Both the position numbers and the translations under genes were made by a program. The notes under the pieces are model-generated. The model was not told the origin of the DNA and did not search any database. It saw only the letters and a program-made list of their open reading frames with translations. Shown here piece after piece: positions 35,910-44,970 of a stretch of 64,000 nt of DNA (within the stretch, counting starts at the first letter, position 1; each line of letters opens with the position of its first letter). The DNA is from CAVSWT01 sp963775245 (GTDB taxonomy: Bacteria > Bacteroidota > Ignavibacteria > Ignavibacteriales > Ignavibacteriaceae), in contig CAVZID010000037.1 of assembly GCA_963775245.1 (NCBI GenBank), positions 89,871 through 153,870 of the forward strand, written 5' to 3'.

Positions 35910-36046
35910 AAGAACCTCCTCAGTTAATTATTGTTTTGGGAATTCGAAGTGAATATACAAAGAAAAACAATTATTAAAACGAATTATTTTTAGAACTAAT
36001 TTTTAAAATAAACCAATTACTAACTTACTTTACTTATGATGCTTTA

Positions 36047-36079
36047 ATAAACCCGATTTCTTTAAGAAATCGGGTTTAT
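36047..36079. repeat. AAACCCGATTTCTT palindromic repeat (copy 1)
   Basis: A near-perfect 33-base hairpin with arms ATAAACCCGATTTCTT and AAGAAATCGGGTTTAT. It is identical to the copy at 48822-48854, and variants with A/T in place of G/C occur at 41019 and 52405. Flanks are also alike between this copy and 48822: TAACTTAC before, GAGTTACGTA after. Confidence 0.75.
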
Positions 36080-36134
36080 ATCTGCTTGCTTTGAGTAACA
36101 TGAGTTACGTATTAACATTACTGTAACTTTTTAA

Positions 36135-36566
36135 TTAGTCCTTTTCTAAAAACTCTTTTAATGAAGTTCCTATAATGTACTCCCATCCCTTTGCAAAATT
36201 TTCTTTTTTAAGACCGGGAACCGTATCGCCAGGGAATGTTTCTAATCCGGCATGAGTTAATTTTAATCGAGTTGCATTGCCTTCGGGAAACAATTCAAAT
36301 GTCACATAAGAAATCCCGGAATAACCGTCATACCGCCAGCTATAAGTTAGCTTTTTCTCCTTAACGACCTCTGTTATTTTGCATAGATGAAGCCACTGTT
36401 TCTTTTCATCTCCGGCAATAAATTGAAACTCAAATCCAACTTCAGGATTGAATTCCTTTAAATCAAAATACCATTGCTTCATTTCATCTTTGTCGGTAAT
36501 TGTTTTCCAAACTTTTTCAACAGGCGCATTGAAAGATCTTTCAATAACAAATGGCTCATCCTTCAT
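36135..36566 (-). CDS. SRPBCC/AHSA1-like protein
   Basis: A 143-residue START-like domain protein: FVIERSFNAPVEKVWKTITDKDEMKQWYF is the standard first strand, helix and W-Y/F turn. YSWRYDGYSGISYVTFEL and LKLTHAGLETFPG follow, ending with a C-terminal helix (FAKGWEYIIGTSLKEFLEKD). Such proteins bind hydrophobic ligands; none is known here. A second SRPBCC gene lies 750 bases away on the same strand, with a toxin-antitoxin pair between them. Confidence 0.85.
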   Translation of the reverse strand: MKDEPFVIERSFNAPVEKVWKTITDKDEMKQWYFDLKEFNPEVGFEFQFIAGDEKKQWLHLCKITEVVKEKKLTYSWRYDGYSGISYVTFELFPEGNATRLKLTHAGLETFPGDTVPGLKKENFAKGWEYIIGTSLKEFLEKD

Positions 36567-36679
36567 ATTTTCTTCCTATTCTTCATATACATTAAATAAT
36601 ACAATTAATTAATATATTCGAAATAACTTGATTATATAATTATTATAATTCAAATTTGTAGTAAAATATGAGATAAATA

Positions 36680-36898
36680 ATGAACAATGTAACTTTGGAT
36701 TCAGTACTTGAGCAAGCAGAACAATTATCAATTGACGAACAAATTTTGCTTTCTAATATTCTGCACAAACGATTAACAGAAGAAAAAAGAAATAAACTTA
36801 TTCAATCTGTAAAAGAAGGTATTACAGAATATAAAGCAGGTTTAACTCATACCGGCACAGTGGATGACTTATTCAATGAGTTAGATATAGAAGAATGA
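36680..36898 (+). CDS. Antitoxin of a RelE-family toxin-antitoxin pair
   Basis: A 72-residue protein, helical, starting MNNVTLDSVLEQAEQLSIDEQILLSNIL. This leucine-rich opening is common in small antitoxins paired with RelE/YafQ-like toxins. It overlaps the toxin start by four bases (ATGA), the usual coupled arrangement. No DNA-binding motif is clear. Confidence 0.75.
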   Translation: MNNVTLDSVLEQAEQLSIDEQILLSNILHKRLTEEKRNKLIQSVKEGITEYKAGLTHTGTVDDLFNELDIEE

Positions 36899-37176
36899 TT
36901 ATACACTGGTCTTCCAATTTCAAACGCACTCTTGAAAAGATAATTCGACAATCACCTCAAAAGAAAGCAAAACTTTATTCAATTTTATCAACATTACAAC
37001 AAGATCCATTTGCTCATCAGCTTCATACACATAAGTTGAAAGGTGAACTTAAAAATTGTTGGTCGTGTTACGTAGAATATGATATTAGAATTATATTTAC
37101 ATTTATACATGATGAAAAAACTTCTCTTCAGGAAATCTTTTTGCTTGATATAGGCTCACATGATGAAGTATACTAA
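36895..37176 (+). CDS. RelE/YafQ-like toxin (mRNA interferase)
   Basis: A 93-residue protein of the RelE/StbE/YafQ type. IIHWSSNFKRTLEKIIRQSPQ opens the fold, HTHKLKGELKNCWSCYVEYDIRIIF is the core with the conserved L.G.L...W....E.D.R, and LLDIGSHDEVY is the characteristic end, with the His of the active site. It probably cuts translated mRNA unless bound by the antitoxin encoded just upstream. Confidence 0.85.
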   Translation: MIIHWSSNFKRTLEKIIRQSPQKKAKLYSILSTLQQDPFAHQLHTHKLKGELKNCWSCYVEYDIRIIFTFIHDEKTSLQEIFLLDIGSHDEVY

Positions 37177-37302
37177 CTTTTTCTTTCAGAAAAAATTTAA
37201 CCTAAATTAAATTTTTAAAATCAGTTCAACCTCTTTCTATAACAAATTGTTTATCCTTCATCTTTTACCTCATGAATGATTTAAGTACAATTAATTTTTA
37301 TT

Positions 37303-37776
37303 TTAACTAAGCCCTTTAGGAAAACGATCGGCAACAAGATTAAGCTGGATATTATGTTCAAGATATGCTTTTAACCCGGCAAGAACCCAGGTAAAACCGG
37401 CGACAGAACCCAAAGCCTCCGTCACGACTTTATCACCATCGCCCTGGAATCCCGAAACTGTAATGCTTACGAATGTTCCTTCATCATCAAGCCTTTTAAA
37501 TATCCATTCTACTTCAGTTTCTCTATGGTGATTGCCCCATACAACAAATATTCTTTTATCTTTTTTAATCTCTTTTACATTAACAGGAGTAGATACATTG
37601 TACATTTCCCATGTCCAGATTACTTGTTTACCAGTTTCTAATTTGCCGGTGCTTTTTGTAAACCAGAATTTGGTTGTAATGTCTGGATTAATAAAAGCTT
37701 CAAATACTTCTTCAACTGGTTTACGAATAAGCATTTCAGTTTTTACAATTGGATCATGTTCAAGTTGATATTTCAT
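37303..37776 (-). CDS. SRPBCC/AHSA1-like protein
   Basis: A 157-residue START-like domain protein: VKTEMLIRKPVEEVFEAFINPDITTKFWF, IWTWEMYNVSTPVNVKEI, and a C-terminal FTWVLAGLKAYLEHNIQLN helix. It belongs to the same superfamily as the gene at 36135 but is not a close copy. It is next to a decayed MarR-like remnant. Ligand unknown. Confidence 0.84.
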   Translation of the reverse strand: MKYQLEHDPIVKTEMLIRKPVEEVFEAFINPDITTKFWFTKSTGKLETGKQVIWTWEMYNVSTPVNVKEIKKDKRIFVVWGNHHRETEVEWIFKRLDDEGTFVSITVSGFQGDGDKVVTEALGSVAGFTWVLAGLKAYLEHNIQLNLVADRFPKGLS

Positions 37777-37940
37777 ATTTTCTCCTTTCCATTATTTTAG
37801 CTTTATTTTATAATTTACAAAATTTATTCCTTTTGATACTTCAATTAATTAGGAATCAATTGGTTACGAGTTTAAAGATAGCATTTTATTTGTACAAGTT
37901 ATTTTTAATAAATAATGGTCAAGCATAATTAAAGTGATCT

Positions 37941-38117
37941 ATGGCAAAAGCAGATATAATTTAAAAACTTGGTTATTTAGCGGACGGTTCCCGTATTAGA
38001 AGATTACACGAGAAAATGCAAATAAGCGGAGATAAAGTTTATAAAGATGCAGGAACAAGCTTTATTATAAACTCGGATTCAAGGACAAAGAAGCTCCGCC
38101 CCAAATGGGGGCTTTGA
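37941..38117 (+). pseudogene. Remnant of a MarR-type regulator
   Basis: An ATG frame gives MAKADII then a TAA, then continues in the same frame as LGYLADGSRIRRLHEKM and GDKVYKDAGTSF before losing likeness and ending at TGA. The pattern LGYLALGSRxRRLxExxxxxGxxxYxxAGIDFxPRWF is the N-terminus of a MarR group common in Bacteroidota. So this is the first ~40 codons of such a gene with an in-frame stop and no winged-helix part left. Confidence 0.55.
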
Positions 38118-38198
38118 AAAGAACAGAAAAAATAATGTATATTGAACTGTAATTAATAATCTGATTGATGATGAATAGATAAGATTAAATATCCGTAA

Positions 38199-39083
38199 AT
38201 GAAAAAACCGTTTCCTTCTTATACAATTCAACAATTTATAAATCAGCCGAACAAAAAAACTGAATTTGAAATTACCCTTTTTGATTCAATGGACGAACCC
38301 GATGTTGCTGATATTCATAGGCACTCTTTTTACGAAATCCTTTGGGTTGACAAAGGACAAAGCAAACATAAAGTTGATTATAAAACTTATAAACTTAATG
38401 AACAAAGTTTATTTTTTATTTCGCCTGGCCAAACGCATCAATTTGAAGAGTGGCAATCATTACAAGGAGGAACGATCCTATTTACAGAACATTTTTTTCT
38501 TTTGAACCAGCAAAATAAGGATAAATTGTTTGAGCTTAGTTTTCTTGATAATATCTATTCAAATCCTAATTTGAAATTATCTAAAACTAACTTCCAGCAG
38601 ATAAGAGACATCATTGATCTATTGATAGAAGAAAGAAATAGAAATGACAGCAATCAATTTATATTGCAGTCGCTGCTTCATATTCTTCTTTTACAAATTC
38701 AGAGAAGCATAGATTCAAATGTAAATAAGATAGTTCCCAAAAAATATATAATAATCTATAAGCAATTTAAAAATCTAATTGAAGAAAACTTTTTAAACAA
38801 CCTTACTGTGAATGAATATGCATCGTCTTTAAATATCACTGCACACCACCTTAACCATGCAGTAAAAGAAGTTACCGGGAATACAACTACCGATGTAATT
38901 AGGGCCAGAATTATTTTGGAAGCTAAAAGACATTTAACATTCTCGGATTATTCTATTTCCGAAATCGCAGCCCAGCTACGGTTATTTGACAGTTCTTATT
39001 TCACAAAACTATTTAAAAAAGAGACCGGACTCACACCAAGCGAGTTTAAAGATTCGATGTCCGAAAAATACCGAAGAATATAA
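38199..39083 (+). CDS. AraC-family transcriptional regulator
   Basis: A 294-residue regulator. The N-terminal half is a cupin-like sensor (ADIHRHSFYEILWVDKGQSKH, NEQSLFFISPGQTHQFEEW). The C-terminal half has two helix-turn-helix motifs: LTVNEYASSLNITAHHLNHAVKEVTG and YSISEIAAQLRLFDSSYFTKLFKKETGLTPSEFK. It lies 88 bases before a peroxiredoxin gene in the same direction and may control it, though no operator can be named. Confidence 0.92.
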   Translation: MKKPFPSYTIQQFINQPNKKTEFEITLFDSMDEPDVADIHRHSFYEILWVDKGQSKHKVDYKTYKLNEQSLFFISPGQTHQFEEWQSLQGGTILFTEHFFLLNQQNKDKLFELSFLDNIYSNPNLKLSKTNFQQIRDIIDLLIEERNRNDSNQFILQSLLHILLLQIQRSIDSNVNKIVPKKYIIIYKQFKNLIEENFLNNLTVNEYASSLNITAHHLNHAVKEVTGNTTTDVIRARIILEAKRHLTFSDYSISEIAAQLRLFDSSYFTKLFKKETGLTPSEFKDSMSEKYRRI

Positions 39084-39171
39084 TTTCTCTCCTAACCCTG
39101 CAGCCATTCTATTTCTAATTTTCGCTTTGTAAAAATCACACAAACTATTTTATAAAATGAAAGGAAATAAG

Positions 39172-39834
39172 ATGGCTGAAACAACTGTAACATCATATCA
39201 GGAAAACCTGTTTGAATTAAATAAACAGCTTCAAGGAATGCTGCCCACTAATGTGTTGGACACATTTGATAAAGAAGCAAATGAAATGCAAAAAACTTAT
39301 CAATCTATCTTAAAAGTTAAAGCAGGTGATAAGGCTCCGGAATTCAGTTTACCTAACGCATTGAATAAAGAAGTGACTCTTAATAGTCTTTTGCAAAAAG
39401 GAAAAGTTGTACTTGTTTTTTATAGAGGGAATTGGTGTCCATACTGCAATCTTCAACTAAATCTTTACCAAAAATCTCAAGATGAAATTGAGAAATTAGG
39501 GGCATTACTTGTTGCCGTATCTCCGCAGACGCCCGACAATTCATTGAATATGGCAGAAAAGAATGAATTAAAATTTGAAGTCTTAAGTGATGTTGGGAAT
39601 AAAGTTACTCGGCAGTACACAAAAGTTTTTCGATTTTCGGATGCCGGTTTCGATATACTTAAAGAACTTGGTTATGATTTTAATTCTTTTTACGGAAATG
39701 ATTCAAGAGAAATTCCTGTGCCTGCTGTTTTCGTTATTAATCAGAAAGGTATAATTACGTTTGCGAAAACGGAGGGCGGAGATTATAGAAACCGCGTAGA
39801 AATTGAGGAAATATTAAATGCATTAAACGATTAA
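39172..39834 (+). CDS. Peroxiredoxin-like thioredoxin-fold protein (AhpC/TSA)
   Basis: A thiol peroxidase-type protein of 220 residues from the ATG preceded by AAGGA; an ATG 15 bases earlier is less likely. VKAGDKAPEFSLPNA opens the fold and VLVFYRGNWCPYCNLQLNLYQ holds a CxxC (Cys-Pro-Tyr-Cys). VPAVFVINQKGIITFAKT follows. The CPYC pair and N-terminal helix fit the peroxiredoxin-like family of Bacteroidota. It probably removes peroxides; neighbouring AhpD-like and DGPF genes suggest a stress setting. Confidence 0.88.
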   Translation: MAETTVTSYQENLFELNKQLQGMLPTNVLDTFDKEANEMQKTYQSILKVKAGDKAPEFSLPNALNKEVTLNSLLQKGKVVLVFYRGNWCPYCNLQLNLYQKSQDEIEKLGALLVAVSPQTPDNSLNMAEKNELKFEVLSDVGNKVTRQYTKVFRFSDAGFDILKELGYDFNSFYGNDSREIPVPAVFVINQKGIITFAKTEGGDYRNRVEIEEILNALND

Positions 39835-40050
39835 TTTCTAAGTTAAGAGGGAAAGCGAAAGCTTTCCTTCAATTTATTTAATTTTATAAAACTCTCTCCT
39901 ATTACCTTCTAAAATTTATTTTGATATCAGATAACCCATTCAACTAAAAAATATTTTATATTATCTTTAAATTCATGTCCAATCGTGCAAGTCTCAATTG
40001 TTATTAAATTGAAAAACAAAAAATTTAATAAATAAAAATAGGAGGGAAAG

Positions 40051-40404
40051 ATGAACGAATTTATGTTAATCTTCAGGCATGAAGACGGAAACAAAGTTGC
40101 CTCGCCAGAACAATTAGAAAAATGGATGAAGCAGACTATGGAATGGATAAATGGAATTGCATCAAAAAATAAATTTGTCGGAAGTAATGGTTTGCCATTC
40201 GATGATTCAAAAGTTGTGTGGCACAATAACGTTGTAACTGATGGCCCTTTTGGTGATATAAAAGAAACAATAGGCGGCTACATAATTGTAAAAGCAGATT
40301 CGGTAGAAGAAGCAGTTGAATTTGCTAAAGGCAGTCCGGTTTTACAAGGTGAAGGAAATAGTGTTGAGGTTAGAAAAATTTATAAAGCGGAAAATAATCA
40401 TTAA
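40051..40404 (+). CDS. YCII/DGPF-domain protein
   Basis: A 117-residue protein with the DGPF signature in VVTDGPFGDIKETIGGYIIVKA. The N-terminus (MNEFMLIFRHEDGNK) and the end (GNSVEVRKIYK) match the family. AGGAGG precedes the ATG. DGPF genes are known partners of ECF42-type sigma factors, and a broken member of that group lies 1.1 kb downstream with a second, damaged DGPF gene between. Function of the family is unknown. Confidence 0.88.
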   Translation: MNEFMLIFRHEDGNKVASPEQLEKWMKQTMEWINGIASKNKFVGSNGLPFDDSKVVWHNNVVTDGPFGDIKETIGGYIIVKADSVEEAVEFAKGSPVLQGEGNSVEVRKIYKAENNH

Positions 40405-40510
40405 AAAAAATAAATCGTTAAAAAAATTTTTAGGAATGTCCAAAGTTAGTTAGCTGATTTGTTATAAAGGTGTAATCAAAATTGTTTAATAAAAGTTAAG
40501 GTAAAATAAA

Positions 40511-40990
40511 ATGGAACAAAGAATTAATTTTGCAGAAAAAGGTTTTAATGCTATAAAACCATTGTTCAGTTTAGGTGCATATTTATATAAATCTTCTATC
40601 GAAAAATCACTTTTAGATTTAATTGATTTTAGAGTTTCGCAAATAAACGGATGCGCATATTGCCTGGACATGCATTCAAAGGATTTGCTTGCTGAAGGAG
40701 AAAGTGATCAGCGTCTTTATGTTATGGATGCATGGCGGGAAGCATCATTTTATTCTGAACGGGAACGAGCCGCACTTGCTTGGGCAGAGGCTGTAACTTT
40801 AGTGAGTGAAAGTCGAGTGCCTGATAAAGTTTATGAACAAGCTAGAGAACAATTTTCTGAAGAAGAATTAATTGATTTAACTATGGCAGTAAATGCGATT
40901 AATTGTTGGAATCGACTTAATGTTGCTTTTCGTACTCCGGCTGGCTCTTACGAAGTTGGACAGCACGCTGAGTTATCAGAAAGTGTTTAG
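40511..40990 (+). CDS. Carboxymuconolactone decarboxylase/AhpD-family protein
   Basis: A 159-residue AhpD-like protein. VSQINGCAYCLDMHSKDL gives the CxxC...H active site of the alkylhydroperoxidase group, and SERERAALAWAEAVTLVSE the second helix pair. ELIDLTMAVNAINCWNRLNVAFRTPAG closes the domain. These proteins act as thiol peroxidase or reductant partners. It is in a run with peroxiredoxin, DGPF and sigma-factor genes on the same strand. Confidence 0.88.
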   Translation: MEQRINFAEKGFNAIKPLFSLGAYLYKSSIEKSLLDLIDFRVSQINGCAYCLDMHSKDLLAEGESDQRLYVMDAWREASFYSERERAALAWAEAVTLVSESRVPDKVYEQAREQFSEEELIDLTMAVNAINCWNRLNVAFRTPAGSYEVGQHAELSESV

Positions 40991-41018
40991 ATTTCAATAT
41001 CATATTGTTTTAATTAAG

Positions 41019-41052
41019 ATAAACCCAATTTCTTTAGAGAAATTGGGTTTAT
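41019..41052. repeat. AAACCCAATTTCTT palindromic repeat (copy 2)
   Basis: A hairpin with arms ATAAACCCAATTTCT and AGAAATTGGGTTTAT. It is a variant of the repeats at 36047 and 48822, with both strands changed so that pairing is kept (G-C to A-T), a sign that the stem is under selection or was copied as a unit. Confidence 0.72.
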
Positions 41053-41109
41053 AAATTTCACATTTATTATAAATATATTTTTATAAAAATAAAATAATGG
41101 AAGTTTAAA

Positions 41110-41444
41110 ATGAAAGAATTCTTATTAATATTCAGAAATGATTTCAGTGCTTTGCCAGAAGTATCGCAAGAAGAAGCGCAAGCAAATACAAAAAAATGGA
41201 TGGACTGGATGGGCGGAATTGCGGCACAAAATAAATTATCTAATAGAGGCAATCGACTTGCTGTTACAGAGTAGAGAAATCAAATCAAATAATTCAGTAA
41301 CCGATGGCCCTTATACTGAGATTAAAGAATCAGTTGGTGGTTATTCAATTATAAAGGTTCATAATTTATGATGAAGCAGTTGAAATAGCAAAAGGATGCC
41401 CTGTTTTAAAAATGGGAGGAAATGTGGAAATTAGAGAAGATTGA
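41110..41444 (+). pseudogene. DGPF/YCII-domain protein with two frameshifts
   Basis: From the ATG: MKEFLLIFRNDFSALPEVSQ ... WMDWMGGIAAQNKLSNRGNRLAV then a stop at TAG. The next frame gives REIKSNNSVTDGPYTEIKES and VGGYSIIKVHNL then TGA, and a third shift restores DEAVEIAKGCPVLKMGG and NVEIRED to the end. All parts line up with the intact DGPF gene at 40051. Two indels (near 41270 and 41366) break it. The DGPF motif itself (DGPY) is kept. Confidence 0.8.
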
Positions 41445-41462
41445 TCAATTATAAAAAATAAT

Positions 41463-41527
41463 AATGTCATTGCGAATCCCGATTCTTAATAAAGATTGCT
41501 TCGTCGAAGACTCCTCGCAATGACATT
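41463..41527. repeat. TGTCATTGCGA inverted repeat
   Basis: AATGTCATTGCGA (41463-41475) and TCGCAATGACATT (41515-41527) are perfect 13-bp inverted ends around a GATTGCTTCGTCGAAGACTCC-type core. This is a dispersed repeat type common in Bacteroidota and other genomes. It lies between the damaged DGPF gene and the sigma-factor remnant. Confidence 0.7.
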
Positions 41528-41549
41528 CGTCTTTAAACAAACTTTTAAT

Positions 41550-42782
41550 ATGACACAGCAACAGAATTAATACCGCATTTATTCAGAACAGAGTACAGAA
41601 AAATTGTTTCTGTGCTTTACCGTCATTTTGGATTTGAGGAAATTGAAGTTGCTGAAGATATTGCTCAAGATACCTTTCTCACTGCATCAGAAACGTGGGG
41701 GTTAAAGGGAATTCCCAATAACCCAACTGCATGGCTTTATCATGTTGCAAAGAATAAAGCAAAAAATTATTTACATCGTAATTCAATTTACCAAAACAAA
41801 ATTGTTCCTGAATTACAAAATCCAATTCCCGAATCTCCAAAAGAGGAAATTGATTTATCGCCGCAAAATATAAATGACAGTCAGTTGCAAATGATGTTTG
41901 CAATTTGCCATCCTTCAATTCCTTCTGAAGCGCAAATTGGTTTGTCACTTCGAATTCTTTGCGGCTTTGGTGTTGAAGAAATTGCCGATGCTTTTCTTTC
42001 AAATAAAGAAACCATTAATAAACGTTTATACCGTGCTAAAGAAAAGCTTAGAGAAGAAAAAATAAAAATTGAAATTCCGAATGAAACAGAAATTGATCAA
42101 CAGGCTGGCAACGGTATTAACAACAATTTATTTATTATTCAATGAAGGTTATTATTCAGTCAGCCAAAACAAAACACTTCGCAAAGACCTTTGTTTAGAA
42201 GCAATGCGTTTATGCTACATGCTTGTAGAAAATAAAATAACCAACAAACCTGAAGTAAATGCATTGTTATCGTTAATGTGTTTTCATTCCTCACGTTTTG
42301 ATGCGAGAATAGATGACAAAGGCGAGATTGTTTTATATGATGATCAGGATATTGCTTTATGGGATTCCGATTTAATTCGCAAAGGTGTATACTTTCTGAA
42401 TTGCTCTGCAGCAGGTGATAACTTTCAAAATATCATCTGGAAGCTGCTATTGCTTTTTGGCATACACATAAAGAAGGAAACAAAAGAAAAATGGGAGAAC
42501 ATTTTACAGCTTTATAATCAATTGCTTCAATTGGAATATTCTCCTATTGCAGCATTAAATAGAACTTACGCTCTTTCAAAAGCAAATGGAAAAGAAGAAG
42601 CAATTATTGAAGCTGAAAAATTAAAGTTAATTGACAATCATTTTTATTTTGCTTTGCTTGGAGAACTTTACACAGAAATTAATAATGAAAAGGCAAAAGA
42701 GAATTTCCAAAAAGCATTTTCACTTGCAAAAACACAAACTGAAAAACAAAGCATCCAGAAGAAAATTGATAAGCTGAATTAA
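41550..42782 (+). pseudogene. ECF42-type sigma factor with two frameshifts
   Basis: The intact protein would start MTQQ then TELIPHLFRTEYRKIVSVLY, but after MTQQQN a stop falls in frame. The main frame (41612-42145) has the region-2 stretch VAEDIAQDTFLTASETW and region 4 (LSLRILCGFGVEEIADAFLS, ETINKRLYRAKEKLREE). It then shifts near 42102 into RLATVLTTIYLLFNEGY and a ~200-residue helical C-terminal domain (YSPIAALNRTYALSKANGK) typical of ECF42 factors with TPR-like tails. ECF42 genes go with DGPF genes, as here. As read, no functional sigma factor is made. Confidence 0.8.
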
Positions 42783-42905
42783 ATGGATATAAAATTGCTG
42801 TAAGTGCAATAGATTTAGTTTAACTATATTATTTACAGTGTTAAAATATTTAGTAGAGTAATAATAAAAGTTGAATAATAAAATAAAATATATCATCTTT
42901 CATTT

Positions 42906-43205
42906 ATGAAAAAAGAATTAAATGAAATATTGTTTAATCTTCGAGAAGTTCTGCCTTACATTTCTCAAAAATATAATGTTAATTCAATAGAAATATTTGG
43001 CTCATACGTCAAAAATCAACAAAACAATAATAGTGATTTAGACCTTTTAGTAACTTTCACCAAAATTCCCGGATTATTAAAATTTATTGAATTAAAAAAT
43101 TATCTTTCCGACCAACTACAGGTAAATGTTGATCTAGTAATGAAAGATTCATTGAAACCTTCTATGCGTCAAAATATATTAAATGAATCAATTGCTTTAT
43201 CATGA
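42906..43205 (+). CDS. MNT-type nucleotidyltransferase (antitoxin of a HEPN-MNT pair)
   Basis: A 99-residue minimal nucleotidyltransferase. IEIFGSYVKNQQNNNSDLDLLV is the GSxxx...SDxDLLV catalytic core, with two metal-binding Asp. LKNYLSDQLQVNVDLVMKDSLKP gives the third Asp strand. In HEPN-MNT modules this protein inactivates the HEPN RNase, in known cases by adding nucleotides to it. Its stop overlaps the ATG of a HEPN fragment by four bases; that partner is truncated. Confidence 0.85.
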   Translation: MKKELNEILFNLREVLPYISQKYNVNSIEIFGSYVKNQQNNNSDLDLLVTFTKIPGLLKFIELKNYLSDQLQVNVDLVMKDSLKPSMRQNILNESIALS

Positions 43206-43273
43206 AACAACGGGAATATTTAGATTACCTTAATGATATTTATGAAGCCATTTCTAAAGATGATATTGGTTAG
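43202..43273 (+). pseudogene. Truncated HEPN-domain toxin fragment
   Basis: ATG overlapping the MNT stop, then MKQREYLDYLNDIYEAISKD, the usual N-terminus of DUF86/HEPN toxins (compare DREYLxDIxEAIxK), ending at TAG after 23 codons. The toxic centre (RxxxxH) is absent. The stop lies inside a 43-bp sequence that is repeated at 44821, where the codon reads AAG instead of TAG. The toxin is therefore lost. Confidence 0.7.
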
Positions 43274-43303
43274 AATGAAATAAATTATATCAAATTATTA
43301 AAA
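43261..43303 (+). repeat. Direct repeat R1 (left) around a thioredoxin-like gene
   Basis: A 43-bp sequence beginning TGATATTGGTTAGAATGAAA, with 41 of 43 bases identical to the copy at 44821-44863. The two flank a 1.5-kb segment with one gene. R1 falls at the end of the HEPN fragment. Confidence 0.75.
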
Positions 43304-43461
43304 ATTTATTTGAAGAGATAGAAAAGAAGAATATTTAAACAAACTAATTTTATCCTTGTTGATTTAAGAAAATTAAAATAAATTTCAAATAGGACATCTA
43401 CCAACTTCATTTTAAAAAGGAGAAATTTAAAGAAGAACATTTTTACTGCTTCATAAAAAAT

Positions 43462-44751
43462 TTGGTGGAATTATGTTTAATAAATGTTTTTTCTTTTTCC
43501 ATAATCACAACATCTTCGATTTTAAGCCAACAAATAAAAGTAAATTTAACCCAGTTAACCGGGATAGATGACCAGGGCATCCACATGGTTACACTATCAT
43601 CTGAACCTGAAGAAAAATTGATCTTACCTAATGACTTTAATAAAGAGACTCCTTTAACTAAAAAATATTTAAATCTATTTTATACTTGGGATAGTCCTAA
43701 TGATCAAAATATTTCTGTCTTGGTTTATCAATTTAAAAATGAAGACGTTCTATATATTGACAAAAATAATGATAATGATTTGACTAACGATGGAAAGCCA
43801 GTATTGTTTCCATTAAGTCAAGATTCAATATCATTTGAAATATATTCTTCCAAAGATCATAACCAAAAACTAAGGTTAGCATTATACCGAAAACCTGATG
43901 TTGCGGATTCTTTAATACAAAATGTTATAGATTCTTCAGGAAATATATCAGCTAAATTTCTCCCAATCGCAAAAATGTTTAGCGATGATTTTAACTATGA
44001 AGGCAAAAAGAGAACCTTTTATTTTGATTACAGAATAAGTTTAAGAAAAGGAAAATTAAAGTTGGGTGATTCAACTTATTCAGTTGGATTATTTGATTAT
44101 ACCAATAACGGAAGATATGATGATCAACAGGATTTATTTTTAATTGATTTAAATAATACCGGGGAATTAAATCTTAATATTCCTTCAACTGTTTTTGCCA
44201 TCAATGATATTTTCAAGATAAAAAACAAAAATTATTACTTATCAACAGTTGATAAATATGGCAGGTACTTTATAATTAATGAAACCGATAGTGGACCAAC
44301 ATTTCATTATTTAAAATGGGTGCAAGAAGAAACTTCAAAAAACCAGAGAAAAGGTAAACTAAGTGAATCTTTCTGGGGTAATTCATTGGTTTCCCTCAAT
44401 AATAAAAAAGTTGAACTATCATCGTTCAAAGGGAAATATCTTTTTATATACATTTGGGGTGAATGGTGTATGCCGTGTATTTATGAAATTGATGAATTAA
44501 TCCAGGGTTATAAAAAGTTTAAGAACAAAGTTAACTTCTTAAGCATAATGAAAGTTGGTGATTTGAAGAAAGCAAAAAAGATTATTAGAGATAAAAAAAT
44601 TCACTGGCTGAATACTTTTATTTCGGATGACATAATTAAAGAATTTAATGTTAAAGGATACCCTACTAACATTTTAATTTACCCGGATGGCGAAAGCTAT
44701 ATAAAAGAATATGGGATTAATCGAATTTTCTTTGACATGAATATTAAATAA
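43462..44751 (+). CDS. Exported protein with a C-terminal thioredoxin-like domain
   Basis: A 429-residue protein. The start is uncertain: a GTG gives a hydrophobic lead (LCLINVFSFSIITTSSILSQQ) that could be a signal peptide, and no good ATG is present in frame. The middle is beta-rich (EDVLYIDKNNDNDLTNDG has a calcium-like DKNNDND loop). The C-terminal ~140 residues are TlpA/thioredoxin-like, with IYIWGEWCMPCIYEIDEL giving a WCxxC redox centre and VKGYPTNILIYPDG the cis-Pro loop. Likely a periplasmic thiol reductase. It lies between two 43-bp direct repeats. Confidence 0.75.
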   Translation: MVELCLINVFSFSIITTSSILSQQIKVNLTQLTGIDDQGIHMVTLSSEPEEKLILPNDFNKETPLTKKYLNLFYTWDSPNDQNISVLVYQFKNEDVLYIDKNNDNDLTNDGKPVLFPLSQDSISFEIYSSKDHNQKLRLALYRKPDVADSLIQNVIDSSGNISAKFLPIAKMFSDDFNYEGKKRTFYFDYRISLRKGKLKLGDSTYSVGLFDYTNNGRYDDQQDLFLIDLNNTGELNLNIPSTVFAINDIFKIKNKNYYLSTVDKYGRYFIINETDSGPTFHYLKWVQEETSKNQRKGKLSESFWGNSLVSLNNKKVELSSFKGKYLFIYIWGEWCMPCIYEIDELIQGYKKFKNKVNFLSIMKVGDLKKAKKIIRDKKIHWLNTFISDDIIKEFNVKGYPTNILIYPDGESYIKEYGINRIFFDMNIK

Positions 44752-44820
44752 TAATAAGTGTTCTCTAATATTTTATATAACATATTCCCGAAAATCTATT
44801 TTAAAATATAATGTTGGAAA

Positions 44821-44863
44821 TGATATTGGTAAGAATGAAATAAATTATATCAAACTATTAAAA
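44821..44863 (+). repeat. Direct repeat R2 (right) around a thioredoxin-like gene
   Basis: Second copy of the 43-bp repeat, starting TGATATTGGTAAGAATGAAA. It differs from R1 at two bases, one of which removes the TAG stop seen in R1. It has no gene of its own. Confidence 0.75.
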
Positions 44864-44970
44864 GCATTTTATTTTTGAGATAGAAATCATCTCTATAATT
44901 AACCATAACTTCATATAAATAGGCAGATAAAATTTGTCTTAAAATATTTACCACTTAAATTTTTCGTCTA

